From contig NZ_VDES01000001.1 of NCBI RefSeq assembly GCF_013607875.1, positions 310,001 to 374,000 of the forward strand: a DNA stretch of 64,000 nucleotides, written 5' to 3'. A program made the translations under genes and the position numbers. The stretch is from Blastomonas ursincola (GTDB lineage: Bacteria > Pseudomonadota > Alphaproteobacteria > Sphingomonadales > Sphingomonadaceae). The notes under the pieces are model-generated. The model did not search any database. It had not been told where the DNA came from and worked only from the letters and a program-made list of their open reading frames with translations. Of the stretch, positions 51,250 to 60,520 are shown piece by piece; the stretch's first letter is position 1; each line of letters starts with the position of its first letter.

Positions 51250-51684
51250 TCAAGCCCGCGCCATCTGCCCCGCACCGCCCGGCAGCCGCGCCACCAGCAG
51301 CAGGTACCAGCCGAGCAGCACCGTGTTGGGGATCGCGTTGCGCCAGAAGCCGGTGGCGACCGAAAGCGAGCTGTCGACCACGAACCAGAGCAGCACCGAC
51401 CAGGTCACCATCCGCCACAGCTTCTGCGCCTGCGGTGCCGACAGGTCGGGCGTGATCCGAGCCACCGCCAGCAGCGTCGCGCCCCAGCCGAGCGACACCG
51501 CGCCCATCAGCGCGATGCTGAACCGGTGCAGCGGATCATAGGCAATCGGCGTTTCCGCCCCCAGTATCTCGAGCAGCAGCGTCATCAGCCCGTCCGTCGC
51601 GGCGAAGGCACCCGAGATCAGCAACAGCCCGAAGGCGATCACCCCGCCGCACCAGAGGCTCATCTGCGTCGTCCAGCTGTTCAT
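51250..51684 (-). CDS. Small integral membrane protein, unknown function
   Basis: A 144-residue protein with about four hydrophobic helices (WCGGVIAFGLLLISGAFAATDGL, ALMGAVSLGWGATLLAVA, KLWRMVTWSVLLWFVVDSSLSVATGF, NTVLLGWYLLLVARL; boundaries approximate). ATG 51684 is preferred by spacing from GGGAGAG; an ATG at 51687 is immediately before it. I recognise no named family. The pattern resembles small DUF membrane proteins annotated as hypothetical in sphingomonads. It is divergent from the extensin-like gene. Confidence 0.72.
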   Translation of the reverse strand: MNSWTTQMSLWCGGVIAFGLLLISGAFAATDGLMTLLLEILGAETPIAYDPLHRFSIALMGAVSLGWGATLLAVARITPDLSAPQAQKLWRMVTWSVLLWFVVDSSLSVATGFWRNAIPNTVLLGWYLLLVARLPGGAGQMARA

Positions 51685-51801
51685 CATGTTCTCTCCCAAT
51701 TCGTCCAATGCGCCGATGATGGGCAAGGCGCGGCGGACAAACAATTACGTCCGAGGTCATGGGGCTGCATCTTCTGTCATGCGGGCGCGTTAGAACGGCT
51801 T

Positions 51802-52533
51802 ATGCACATCACCAAGATCATCGGCTGGCTGCGGCACAGCATTGTGCTCGCGCTGATCGCCTGCGCGCTGCTGGTCGGCTGGCTGCTGCTCAAGCCGGGG
51901 CGCGAGGACCTGCCCTGGACGCCGCTCAGCCTCACCGACCCGATCGGCATGGCGACGCGCGGCAAGATCGTCGATCTCACCGGCGAGCGCGACCAGTGCC
52001 TGGCGCTGCTCGAAAGCTCGGGGCTGGAGTTCACTCCGCGCGATCCGTTTGGTAAGGACCAGTGCCGGGTCGATGATGCCGTGAGGGCCAGCGCCGGGCA
52101 GACGCTGCTTCCGCTCGCCCCGGCGTCGGTGTCGCCCTCCTGCCCGATGGCGATCGGGCTGCTGCTCTGGCAGGCGCAGGTGGTGGAGCCGCAAGCGCAG
52201 GCGATCCTGGGCAGCAAGGTCACCAATATCGAGACCTTCGGCAGCTATTCATGCCGCCGCATGTATGCCCGCGACGACGGCCCCTGGAGCGAGCATGCCA
52301 CCGCCGATGCGCTCGACGTCAGCGGCTTCGCGCTGGCCGACGGGCGGCGGATATCGGTGCTGAAGGACTGGAACGGCAATGCCGACAAGGCGCGCTTCCT
52401 GCGCGCGGTGCGCGATGGCGCGTGCGACCTGTTCGCGACCACGCTTTCGCCCGACTATAACGCCGCGCATGCCGACCATCTGCATCTCGACCTTGCGAAC
52501 CGCGGCACGATGAGCTGGCGCGCCTGCCGCTGA
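51802..52533 (+). CDS. Extensin-like family protein, membrane-anchored
   Basis: The 243-residue protein has one N-terminal membrane helix (about 12-31). The periplasmic C-terminal domain contains SYSCRRMYARDDGPWSEHATADALDVSGFALADG (loosely) and PDYNAAHADHLHLDLA. The H...D and HxDHLHLD metal-site pattern is that of the Extensin_C family, distantly related to DD-carboxypeptidase/LAS peptidases. Function in cell-wall turnover is likely but unproven. ATG 51802 is supported by the helix position. It converges with ccmB. Confidence 0.85.
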   Translation: MHITKIIGWLRHSIVLALIACALLVGWLLLKPGREDLPWTPLSLTDPIGMATRGKIVDLTGERDQCLALLESSGLEFTPRDPFGKDQCRVDDAVRASAGQTLLPLAPASVSPSCPMAIGLLLWQAQVVEPQAQAILGSKVTNIETFGSYSCRRMYARDDGPWSEHATADALDVSGFALADGRRISVLKDWNGNADKARFLRAVRDGACDLFATTLSPDYNAAHADHLHLDLANRGTMSWRACR

Positions 52534-53205
52534 TCACTCGCGCCCGGCGCGGATCGCCGCTCCAGCAGCGATCGGACAGATGACGGTGAGCAGCAGGCTG
52601 GCGGCGGCAAGCAGCAGCAGCCCGTTCTGGCTGCCCGGCGTGAGGCTGCCCGCGCCGAAGATCAGCAGCGGCACCGCGAGCGGCAGGAGCAGCAGCCCGC
52701 CCAGCGCCGCGCCGTGACGCAAGCCAGCGGTGAGCGCGGCGATCATCACGCCGAGGGCCGCGAGCGCGGGCGTTGCGCAGGCCAGGCCGATCTCGACGAT
52801 GATGAGCTGCTCCGCGCTCTGTCCCAGCAGCCCGGCGGAAATGATCGCGGCGAGCATCAGCGGCGGGCCGAAGCTCAGCCAGTGACCGATCGTCTTGGCG
52901 AGCGCGATCAGCTCTTCGGACAGCCCGCGCACGACATATTGGTCGATCATCCCCTGGTCGACATCGGCCTGGACCAGCCGGTCGATCGGCAGGATGCTGG
53001 CAAGCAGCGCCGCGACCCAGATCACCCCGCCGCCGGTGCGCCCGAGCAGCTGTGCATCCGGGCCGACCGCGAAGGGATAGATGGTCGCCACCGCCAGGAA
53101 GAAGATGATCGGCATCACGAACCCGGCGCTGCCGCGCGCGCCGCCGCCCAGGCCGAAGGCGAGCATGAGTTCGCGGCGGATGAGCGTTCCGAGCGCGCCG
53201 ATCAT
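52534..53205 (-). CDS. ccmB: Heme exporter permease CcmB
   Basis: The 223-residue hydrophobic protein has six membrane helices and the CcmB-typical start [60 protein letters not shown] and the [12 protein letters not shown] end are family matches. With CcmA it forms the ATP-driven unit that releases holo-CcmE in c-type cytochrome maturation. Its start overlaps the ccmA stop by four bases. ccmC and the other ccm genes are not here. Confidence 0.94.
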   Translation of the reverse strand: MIGALGTLIRRELMLAFGLGGGARGSAGFVMPIIFFLAVATIYPFAVGPDAQLLGRTGGGVIWVAALLASILPIDRLVQADVDQGMIDQYVVRGLSEELIALAKTIGHWLSFGPPLMLAAIISAGLLGQSAEQLIIVEIGLACATPALAALGVMIAALTAGLRHGAALGGLLLLPLAVPLLIFGAGSLTPGSQNGLLLLAAASLLLTVICPIAAGAAIRAGRE

Positions 53206-53849
53206 GCGGGATCGTCCAGCACCGGCGCGGGCACGAAATCGGCGAGTGGCAGCGTCTGTGCGTCATCGAGCGGCAGCGGCTGGTGCGAGGCGGCGAGCAC
53301 GATACCGCCCCCTGCCCGATGCCGCGCCATCAGATCGCCCAGCCGCGCGATCGATGCGGTGTCGAGGCCATTGGCGGGCTCGTCGAGCAGCCAGATGCCC
53401 GCGCGCGACAGGCTGATCCGCGCGAGCAGCGCGCGCTTGCGCTGCCCGGTCGAAAGGAAGCGCACCGGCACATCGGCGAGATGCGCGAGATCGACCGCCG
53501 CCAGCGCTTCCGAAATATCGGCATCGGCGCTGCCATCGAGCCGCGCCCAATGACCGAGCGCGCGCGCGAGCGGCTGGCCAGCATCGAGCGCGACCTTCTC
53601 GTCGGCAAGCGCCATGCGCCCGCTGGACGTCACCGCGCCCGCATAGGCCGGGAGCAATCCGGCAATCACCCTGATCAGACTCGATTTGCCCAGACCATTG
53701 GGACCGGTGACATGGCAAGCCTCCCCTGCCCCCAGCTTCAGCGACACCCCGCGAAACAGGATGCGCCCGCCGCGCAGACAGGCAAGGCCGACGCATTCCA
53801 GCGCGGCGCTGCTTTCAAAGCCCTTGGATATTGCAGCATCTTGCGCCAT
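53202..53849 (-). CDS. ccmA: Heme exporter ATP-binding protein CcmA
   Basis: The 215-residue ABC ATPase has Walker [10 protein letters not shown] (49-57), Q-loop region, signature [15 protein letters not shown], Walker [13 protein letters not shown] and the H-loop AASHQPL. The STGQ signature and ANGLD are CcmA-specific variants. It drives CcmB in cytochrome c maturation. ATG 53849 gives the normal family length; much longer upstream frames overlap the divergent phhB gene and are rejected. Confidence 0.93.
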   Translation of the reverse strand: MAQDAAISKGFESSAALECVGLACLRGGRILFRGVSLKLGAGEACHVTGPNGLGKSSLIRVIAGLLPAYAGAVTSSGRMALADEKVALDAGQPLARALGHWARLDGSADADISEALAAVDLAHLADVPVRFLSTGQRKRALLARISLSRAGIWLLDEPANGLDTASIARLGDLMARHRAGGGIVLAASHQPLPLDDAQTLPLADFVPAPVLDDPA

Positions 53850-53897
53850 CTGCCCCCGGATGGCGCATTTGCCGCCCGCTGCCAAGAGGAGACGATG

Positions 53898-54185
53898 ATG
53901 GTCCGCAAACTGGACGATGCCGAACGCGCCGAAGCCCTGGCCAGCCTGCCCGAATGGACCCACGAACCGACCCGCGACGGCATCACCCGCCGCTTCAGGT
54001 TCGACGATTTCGCGCGCGCCTTCGGCTTCATGACCAGCGTCGCGATCCTTGCCGAAAAGGCGGATCATCATCCCGAATGGTCGAACGTCTACAACCGGGT
54101 CGACATATTGCTGGCCACGCACGATGCCGATGGCCTGTCGCAGCGCGATATCGACCTTGCCCGGGCGATCGACGCGCTCGTCTGA
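53898..54185 (+). CDS. phhB: Pterin-4a-carbinolamine dehydratase
   Basis: A 95-residue protein with [58 protein letters not shown] (described loosely), including the active-site HHPEW and the THDADGLS end. It regenerates quinonoid dihydrobiopterin for aromatic amino-acid hydroxylases and can act as a transcription co-factor. Two ATGs lie side by side; 53898 has better spacing from AGGAG than 53895. It is divergent from ccmA. No phhA lies in the window. Confidence 0.94.
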   Translation: MVRKLDDAERAEALASLPEWTHEPTRDGITRRFRFDDFARAFGFMTSVAILAEKADHHPEWSNVYNRVDILLATHDADGLSQRDIDLARAIDALV

Positions 54186-54288
54186 ACACGTTTGCGGCGG
54201 CCATTGTGCCCGCCGCAGCACCGCTATACTGTGCTCCCCGACCGACCCCGCATGAACGGGGCGGCAAACCATTCGGGAGAGAGTGTTT

Positions 54289-55995
54289 ATGGCAGGTGAG
54301 ACCCCTGATCTGGTCGACGAAGCGGCCCAGTCCACCACGGCGCTGGGACCGCTGATGGGGCTGGCGCGCGAGGATTTCATTGGCGCGATCGGCCTGTTGC
54401 TGCGCGAAACCGCCAGCGACCCGGCGCGCACGATGCGGCACGCCCAGGCCTTTTCCGAAGATGTCGTCAAGATCATGATGGGCCAGTCCGAACTGTCGCC
54501 CGATCCCAAGGACAAGCGCTTCATGGACCCGGCCTGGCGGTTCAACCCGTTCTTCAAGGCGGGCGCACAATATTATCTCGCCGTGCAGAAGGGCATGAAG
54601 AGCTGGATCGACGAGCTCGAGCTTGATGCGCTCGAACGCGACCGGGCGAATTTCATCTCCGCGATCATCATCGATGCGCTCGCCCCCACCAACAGCCTGA
54701 TCGGCAACCCGACCGCGCAGAAGCGCATCGTCGATTCGGGCGGGCTGTCGCTGCTCAAGGGGCTGAAGAACGCCTATAATGACATGGTCTATAATGACGG
54801 CATGGTCAGCCAGGTCGACAAGAAGCCGTTCACGCTGGGCGAGAATGTCGCGACCTCGAAGGGCAATGTCGTCTACCGCGACGAGATCATGGAGCTGATC
54901 CAGTACGCGCCGACGACGGACGAGGTCTACGCGATCCCGCAGCTGACCATCCCGCCGCAGATCAACAAGATGTATATCAACGACCTGTCGCCCGAGAAAT
55001 CGGTGGTGAAATGGCAAGTCGACAACGGCATCCAGACATTCGTCATTTCCTGGCGCAACCCGCAAAAGGAACACGGCGCATGGGCGATGGCGGACTATAT
55101 CGCCGCCTGCACCCGCGCGCTCGAGGTGGTGTGCGAGATCACCGGATCGAAAAAGGTCAACGTCTCGGGCGGCTGTTCGGGCGGGCAGACGCTGGCGATG
55201 CTGGTCTCCAAGCTTCAGGCCTCGGGCGATGACCGGATCGGCTCGGTGACGCTGATGGTGTGCGTGCTGCATCCCAAGCAGACCGATATCGAGGCGGGAT
55301 CGCTGATGAGCGACAATGGCCTCGCGCTCGCCAAGCAGCGCGCGGCGCGCAAGGGCGTGATCAAGGGAAGCGACCTGTCGCGCGGCTTTGCCTGGCTGCG
55401 TCCCAACGACCTGATCTGGAACTATGTCATCAACAACTATCTGATGGGCGAGGATCCGCCGGCGTTCGACGTGCTGTTCTGGAATGCCGACGCCACCAAC
55501 CTGTCGGCCAGCCTGATGGGCGATTTCCTGCACATCTATGAAACGCTCGCCTTTACCCGCAAGGGCGAGGTCGAGATGGTCGGGCACAAGATCGACCTGT
55601 CCAAGGTGACCAACGACCTGTTCATCCTGGGCGGGGTGACCGACCATATCACGCCATGGCGCGCCTGCTACCGCTCGACCCAGCTTTTCGGATCGAAGAA
55701 TATCGATTTCATCCTCTCGCAATCGGGGCACATGCAGGCGATCCTCAACCCGCCGACCAACCCCAAGGCGAAATATTTCAAGATGAAGGGCAACACGCCG
55801 ACCAAGGCGGGCAAGGCCCCGGCCGATGTCGACGACTGGCTGGCCAAGGCCGAAGAGGTCAAGGGCAGCTGGTGGCCCTACTGGATGGAATGGGTCCAGG
55901 CGCGCTCGGGCGACAAGAAGGCCGCCCCGACCTCGACCGGCAGCAAGAAGCATCCCGCGCTGGAACCCGCGCCCGGCCTGTATGTACTGGAGTGA
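54289..55995 (+). CDS. phaC: Second PHA synthase, class II-like
   Basis: The 568-residue PHA synthase has nucleophile box SGGCSGGQ (Cys296). LIWNYVINNYLMGEDPPAFDVLFWNADATN, the catalytic Asp in GVTDHITPW and the His in SQSGHMQAIL complete the set. It differs from the class I enzyme at 12961 in its box (GGCSGG against GYCVAG), its shorter N terminus and its pairing with a depolymerase gene. These resemble the medium-chain phaC-phaZ arrangement of pseudomonads. ATG 54289 follows GGGAGAG. Chain-length preference is inferred from context. A CTCCCCG hairpin follows the gene. Confidence 0.92.
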   Translation: MAGETPDLVDEAAQSTTALGPLMGLAREDFIGAIGLLLRETASDPARTMRHAQAFSEDVVKIMMGQSELSPDPKDKRFMDPAWRFNPFFKAGAQYYLAVQKGMKSWIDELELDALERDRANFISAIIIDALAPTNSLIGNPTAQKRIVDSGGLSLLKGLKNAYNDMVYNDGMVSQVDKKPFTLGENVATSKGNVVYRDEIMELIQYAPTTDEVYAIPQLTIPPQINKMYINDLSPEKSVVKWQVDNGIQTFVISWRNPQKEHGAWAMADYIAACTRALEVVCEITGSKKVNVSGGCSGGQTLAMLVSKLQASGDDRIGSVTLMVCVLHPKQTDIEAGSLMSDNGLALAKQRAARKGVIKGSDLSRGFAWLRPNDLIWNYVINNYLMGEDPPAFDVLFWNADATNLSASLMGDFLHIYETLAFTRKGEVEMVGHKIDLSKVTNDLFILGGVTDHITPWRACYRSTQLFGSKNIDFILSQSGHMQAILNPPTNPKAKYFKMKGNTPTKAGKAPADVDDWLAKAEEVKGSWWPYWMEWVQARSGDKKAAPTSTGSKKHPALEPAPGLYVLE

Positions 55996-56006
55996 GACCT
56001 TCAAAT

Positions 56007-56029
56007 CCTCCCCGTAACGGGGAGGATCG
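56007..56029. repeat. Short CTCCCCG palindrome
   Basis: ATCCTCCCCGTAACGGGGAG followed by GAT forms a perfect hairpin between phaC and phaZ. It lacks a T run, so it is not a classical terminator. It may stabilise the upstream mRNA or lower phaZ expression. Confidence 0.6.
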
Positions 56030-56062
56030 CACCGACGAAACACGGACAGATCGGAATTCTTC

Positions 56063-56896
56063 TTGGCCACCCAGTTCAAAGACGCCACTGCCACCGGGCC
56101 CGAAATCACCATGGAGCAGGCCGACGGCCGCACGCTGCGCGTCGCGCGCTGGCGGTTCGACGAGGGGTTGAGCAAGCCCCCTCTCCTGTTCTTCAACGGC
56201 ATCGGCGCGAACATGGAGGCGGTGGCCCCCTTTGCCGATCTGCTCGAGGAACGGCCGTTCATCACCTTCGACATGCCCGGCGTCGGCGGCTCGCCCGACC
56301 CGCGTGTGCCTTATAATGCCTTCCTGATGGCGCGCATCGCGTGGCTGCTGCTCGACCGGTTCGGCATCGAGACGGTCGACGTGATGGGGGTAAGCTGGGG
56401 CGGCGCGATGGCGCAGCATTTCGCGCTCCAGCATTCGGGCAATGTCAACCGGCTGGTGCTCGCCGCGACCACCGCAGGCATGTTCATGATCCCCGGCAAT
56501 ATCTCGGCGCTCAGCAAGATGGCCGATCCGCGCCGCTATATCGACCCCAGCTATATGGAGAAGCATTTCGCGACGCTCTATGGCGGATCGACCGAGGGCG
56601 CGAGCGGCCATACCGGGCGCATCACGCCGCCGTCGAAGATCGGCTATTTCTACCAGCTGCTCGCGATGCTCGGCTGGACCAGTGCGCCGTTCCTACCGTT
56701 CATGAACAAGCCGACACTGGTGCTGATGGGCGGTGACGACCAGATCGTGCCGGTCGCCAATGGCCATATCCTCAAGACGCTGATCCCGAATTCAGAACTG
56801 AAGATCATCGACGATGGCGGGCACCTGTTCCTGCTCAGCCATCTCGACGAGAGCCTCGCCGCGATCCGCACGCATCTGGATGCGGTGGAGGAGTGA
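56063..56896 (+). CDS. phaZ: Intracellular PHA depolymerase (PhaZ-like alpha/beta hydrolase)
   Basis: The 277-residue alpha/beta hydrolase has LLFFNGIGANMEAVAPF, FDMPGVGGSPDPRVPY, the lipase box GVSWGG (Ser111), LGWTS and the His in DDGGHLFLL. These align with the intracellular medium-chain PHA depolymerase of pseudomonads, including the GIGAN and GVGGS segments. It lies downstream of the class II-like synthase, as in that operon. The start appears to be TTG 56063, with weak ribosome-binding support. An ATG at 56111 is possible and would remove 16 residues. Confidence 0.87.
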   Translation: MATQFKDATATGPEITMEQADGRTLRVARWRFDEGLSKPPLLFFNGIGANMEAVAPFADLLEERPFITFDMPGVGGSPDPRVPYNAFLMARIAWLLLDRFGIETVDVMGVSWGGAMAQHFALQHSGNVNRLVLAATTAGMFMIPGNISALSKMADPRRYIDPSYMEKHFATLYGGSTEGASGHTGRITPPSKIGYFYQLLAMLGWTSAPFLPFMNKPTLVLMGGDDQIVPVANGHILKTLIPNSELKIIDDGGHLFLLSHLDESLAAIRTHLDAVEE

Positions 56897-56911
56897 CGGC
56901 TGAGGCTCGCG

Positions 56912-57010
56912 CATACGTCCCTCGACTACGCTCGGGAACTCGGAAATGTTGTTAGGCGATTAGCCTTAACCCCGTCCGTTTGTCCCGAGCGAAGTCGAGG
57001 GACGTATGCG
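56912..57010. repeat. Palindromic repeat family C, copy 2
   Basis: A nearly perfect palindrome. The left arm GCATACGTCCCTCGACTACG continues to CTCGGGAACTCGGAAA. The right arm CCGTTTGTCCCGAGCGAAGT continues to CGAGGGACGTATGC. It lies between convergent phaZ and glcB and shares both arms with 9866-9995. Confidence 0.8.
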
Positions 57011-57027
57011 CCCTCGCTCCTATCGCA

Positions 57028-59130
57028 CTAAGCCGCCTTCACCTTCTGGCGATAGGCGTGGAGCAGCGGTTCGGTATAGCCGCTGGGCTGTTCCACCCCC
57101 TTGAACACCAGGTCGCGCGCCGCCTGGAAGGCGAACGAGCCTTCGGGATTGTCCGCCATGGGCTTGTACAGCGGATCGCCCGCATTCTGCGCATCGACCT
57201 TGGCCGCCATGCGCAGCAGCGCCGCGTCGACCTCTTCCGCCGTGCACACGCCGTGCAGCAGCCAGTTGGCCAGCGCCTGGCTGGAAATGCGCAGCGTCGC
57301 GCGGTCCTCCATCAGGCCGATATCGTGAATGTCTGGCACCTTGGAACAGCCGATCCCCTGATCGACCCAGCGCACGACATAGCCCAGAATGCCCTGCGCG
57401 TTGTTGTCCAACTCGGCGCGGATGTCTTGCGGAGACCAGTTCTGCCCGGCGGCGAGCGGCACATTGAGCAGCGGCTCGAGCGTCGGAACCGGCTGGGCGG
57501 CGATCTCGGCGCGGCGGGCGAAGACATCGACCTTGTGATAGTGCATCGCGTGCAGCGTCGCGGCGGTGGGCGACGGCACCCAGGCGGTGTTCGCGCCGGT
57601 CAGCGGGTGGCCGATCTTCTGTTCCATCATGTCGCGCATCATGTCGGGTGCGGCCCACATGCCCTTGCCGATCTGCGCCTTGCCATCGAGCCCGCACTTG
57701 AGGCCGATGCCGACATTGCGCGCCTCGTAGGACTTGATCCAGTCCGAGGCCTTCATGTCGCCCTTGCGGATCATCGCGCCCGCCTGCATCGAGGTGTGGA
57801 TCTCGTCGCCGGTACGATCGAGGAAGCCCGTGTTGATGAACACGATCCGGTCCTTCACCGCATGGATGCACGCGGCGAGATTGGCCGAGGTGCGGCGCTC
57901 CTCGTCCATCACGCCGACCTTGATCGTGTGGCGCGCAAGGCCCAGCATGTCCTCGACCGCGTCGAACAGATCGTTGGTAAAGGCACATTCCTCAGGCCCG
58001 TGCATCTTGGGCTTGACGATATAGATCGATCCGGCGCGGCTGTTGCGGAAGCGGCCCAGGCCCTTGAGGTCATGCATCCCGATCGCGCTGGTGAACACCG
58101 CATCGAGAATGCCCTCAGGCGCTTCCGATCCATCGGCGAGCAGCACCGCCGGGTTGGTCATCAGATGGCCGACATTGCGCACGAAAAGGACGCTGCGGCC
58201 CGGCAGGGTGAAGGCGGTGCCATCGGGCGCGACATAGTCGCGGTCCGGCTCGAGCGCGCGGGTCAGCATCTTGCCGCCCTTGGGGAAGCTGGCCTGCAAA
58301 TCGCCGCGCATCAGGCCCAGCCAGTTGGTGTACGCCAGGATCTTGTCCTCAGCATCGACCGCAGCGACCGAATCTTCCATGTCGATGATGGTGGTAAGCG
58401 CCGCTTCGAGCAGCACATCGGCAATCCCGGCGGGATCATCCTTGCCGATCGGGTGCGCGGGATCGATCACGATCTCGATATGCAGGCCGTTATGCTTCAG
58501 CAACAGGCTGTCGCCGCGCGTGCCGACAAGCTGCGCCGGGTCGGCGAGCGTGGGCGTGCCGCCGGCATAATCCGCCCAGCTGCCTTGCGCGAGCGGCACG
58601 GCCTCGTCGAGAAACGCCTTGGCCGCCTTGACCACCGCCGCGCCGCGCACCGGATCATAGCCGCCGGGCTGGGCGGGAGCGGCATCGAGCGCGTCGGTGC
58701 CGTAATAGGCGTCGTACAGGCTGCCCCAGCGCGCATTGGCGGCGTTGAGCACGAAGCGATCGTTGAGCGAGGGCACGACCAGCTGCGGCCCTGCCATGGT
58801 CGCGATTTCCGGATCGACATTCTGCGTGCCGATGGCGAACGGCTGCGGCTCGGTCACCAGATAGCCGATGTCGTAAAGGAAGGTGCGATATTCCATGGCA
58901 TTGAACGGCTGCCCCTTTCGCGCGCGGTGCCAGTCATCGATCTTCGCCTGCAGATCGTCGCGCTTTTCCAGCAGCTTCCGGTTCACAGGTACGAAGCGTT
59001 CGAGCAGAGCGGCGAAATCCGCCCAGAAGCGGTCGGCGTCCAGCGCCAGCGGGGCCAGCACCGATTCGGTGACAAAGCCGTGCAGCGCGGAATCGATGCT
59101 GATGCCGTTGCTCTGGAGATATTCGCTCAT
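57028..59130 (-). CDS. glcB: Malate synthase G
   Basis: The 700-residue single-chain malate synthase of the G type has [19 protein letters not shown] at the N terminus and [76 protein letters not shown] and [11 protein letters not shown] follow. It condenses glyoxylate with acetyl-CoA, acting in the glyoxylate cycle or glycolate use. No isocitrate lyase gene is in the window. It is expressed divergently from the Ast cluster. Confidence 0.96.
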   Translation of the reverse strand: MSEYLQSNGISIDSALHGFVTESVLAPLALDADRFWADFAALLERFVPVNRKLLEKRDDLQAKIDDWHRARKGQPFNAMEYRTFLYDIGYLVTEPQPFAIGTQNVDPEIATMAGPQLVVPSLNDRFVLNAANARWGSLYDAYYGTDALDAAPAQPGGYDPVRGAAVVKAAKAFLDEAVPLAQGSWADYAGGTPTLADPAQLVGTRGDSLLLKHNGLHIEIVIDPAHPIGKDDPAGIADVLLEAALTTIIDMEDSVAAVDAEDKILAYTNWLGLMRGDLQASFPKGGKMLTRALEPDRDYVAPDGTAFTLPGRSVLFVRNVGHLMTNPAVLLADGSEAPEGILDAVFTSAIGMHDLKGLGRFRNSRAGSIYIVKPKMHGPEECAFTNDLFDAVEDMLGLARHTIKVGVMDEERRTSANLAACIHAVKDRIVFINTGFLDRTGDEIHTSMQAGAMIRKGDMKASDWIKSYEARNVGIGLKCGLDGKAQIGKGMWAAPDMMRDMMEQKIGHPLTGANTAWVPSPTAATLHAMHYHKVDVFARRAEIAAQPVPTLEPLLNVPLAAGQNWSPQDIRAELDNNAQGILGYVVRWVDQGIGCSKVPDIHDIGLMEDRATLRISSQALANWLLHGVCTAEEVDAALLRMAAKVDAQNAGDPLYKPMADNPEGSFAFQAARDLVFKGVEQPSGYTEPLLHAYRQKVKAA

Positions 59131-59299
59131 TCCCGGTCCTCTTTGCTTGGAATCGAATCCTCCGGCGAAGACCGCCAGAGTGCAGAGTTTTCCCGGGGAG
59201 GAATGGCCGACAGCCTATGGCAAGGCAAGGCGGATAAGGCAATCCGGTTTAGGTTGCTACGGGTGGCGGGATGCCGCCAACCCGGCTAAGAGGTGGCGG

Positions 59300-60520
59300 A
59301 TGACGACCAGACCTGCCAGCCTGACTGCATCCGAAATCGCCTGTCTGGAGCGGATCGACCAGACCGCGATACTCGCGCAAGTGGAGCACTGGGCTTCGAT
59401 CAACAGCGGATCGGGCAATCTCGCTGGCCTGGCGCAGACCGCCGCGCTGCTGGCCGATGCCTTCTCGGCGCTTCCCGGCGAGGTGCGGCTGGTCGATGGC
59501 GCACCGGTCGAGGCGGTGCGCACCGATGGCAGCATCGACACGATCGAGCGGGGCAAGCATCTGGTCGTCTCGGTGCGCCCCGGTGCGAACCTGCGGTTGC
59601 TGCTGACCGGGCATATGGACACCGTCTTTCCCGCCGATCATCCGTTTCAGAGTCTGACCTGGCTCGAGCCGGGCGTGCTGAACGGCCCTGGCGTCGCCGA
59701 CATGAAGGGCGGGATCGCGGTGATGCTCGCCGCGCTGAAGGCCGTGGAAGCCTCGCCGCTGGGCGCGAGCATCGGCTATGACCTGCTGATCAACAGTGAC
59801 GAGGAAGTAGGTTCTGCCTCGTCCGCGCCGCTGATCGCCGGACTGGCAGCCGGCAAGGTGGCGGCGCTGACCTACGAACCCGCCCTGCCCGATGGCACGC
59901 TGGCGGGCGAGCGCGGGGGATCGGGCAATTTCTCGATCATCGTCACCGGCCGCTCGGCGCATGCAGGGCGCAACCCGCACGAGGGGCGCAACGCGCTGGT
60001 CGCCGCCGCCGATCTTGCGGTGCGGCTGAAGGCGCTGACCCGCGACGGGCTGTCGGTCAATCCTGCGAAGATCGACGGCGGCAGCGCCAACAATGTCGTA
60101 CCCGATCACGCAATACTGCGCATCAACTTCCGCCCGCAAAGCCTTGAGATGCAGGCCTTTGCTGACGCCGCTCTGCGCCAGCTCGCGGACGAGATCGCCG
60201 CCGCGCACGAGGTTGGCGTGCATGTTCATGGAAGCTTCGGCCGCCCGCCCAAACCGATCGATCCGGGCGCGGAAAAGCTGTTTGGCCTGGTCAAGCGCTG
60301 CGGCGCCGATCTGGGGCTCGACATATCCTGGCGCGGCACCGGCGGGGTGTGCGACGGCAACAATATCGCGGCCTGCGGCGTGCCGGTGGTCGACACCATG
60401 GGCGTGCGCGGCGGCGCAATCCACAGCGCCGACGAATTTCTGATCGCCGACAGCCTGGCCGAACGCGCCCGGCTCTCGGCACTCACCATATTGCGGCTTG
60501 CCGAAAAGAGGGGGTTATGA
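59300..60520 (+). CDS. M20 metallohydrolase in the Ast cluster (candidate succinylglutamate desuccinylase)
   Basis: The 406-residue protein of the M20A/CPG2 type has GHMDTVFP, the Asp in GPGVADMKGGIAVML, the Glu pair in NSDEEVGSASS and the dimerisation domain GRSAHAGRNPHEGRNALV. GVCDGNN precedes a late ligand His in GGAIHSADEF. There is no signal peptide. Its stop overlaps the astA start (ATGA), and astB follows, so it belongs to the arginine succinyltransferase pathway. Classical AstE is an M14 enzyme; an M20 hydrolase here could remove succinyl from N-succinylglutamate instead, but this is inference. GAGGTGGCGG precedes the ATG. Confidence 0.85.
   Translation: MTTRPASLTASEIACLERIDQTAILAQVEHWASINSGSGNLAGLAQTAALLADAFSALPGEVRLVDGAPVEAVRTDGSIDTIERGKHLVVSVRPGANLRLLLTGHMDTVFPADHPFQSLTWLEPGVLNGPGVADMKGGIAVMLAALKAVEASPLGASIGYDLLINSDEEVGSASSAPLIAGLAAGKVAALTYEPALPDGTLAGERGGSGNFSIIVTGRSAHAGRNPHEGRNALVAAADLAVRLKALTRDGLSVNPAKIDGGSANNVVPDHAILRINFRPQSLEMQAFADAALRQLADEIAAAHEVGVHVHGSFGRPPKPIDPGAEKLFGLVKRCGADLGLDISWRGTGGVCDGNNIAACGVPVVDTMGVRGGAIHSADEFLIADSLAERARLSALTILRLAEKRGL

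Noticed and set aside
54028-56274. 748-codon minus-strand frame opposite phhB and the second PHA synthase
   Set aside because: Antisense to two strong genes; His/Asp/Arg-rich without known folds.
56980-59289. 769-codon plus-strand frame opposite malate synthase G
   Set aside because: It starts inside a palindromic repeat and is antisense to glcB; no domain.
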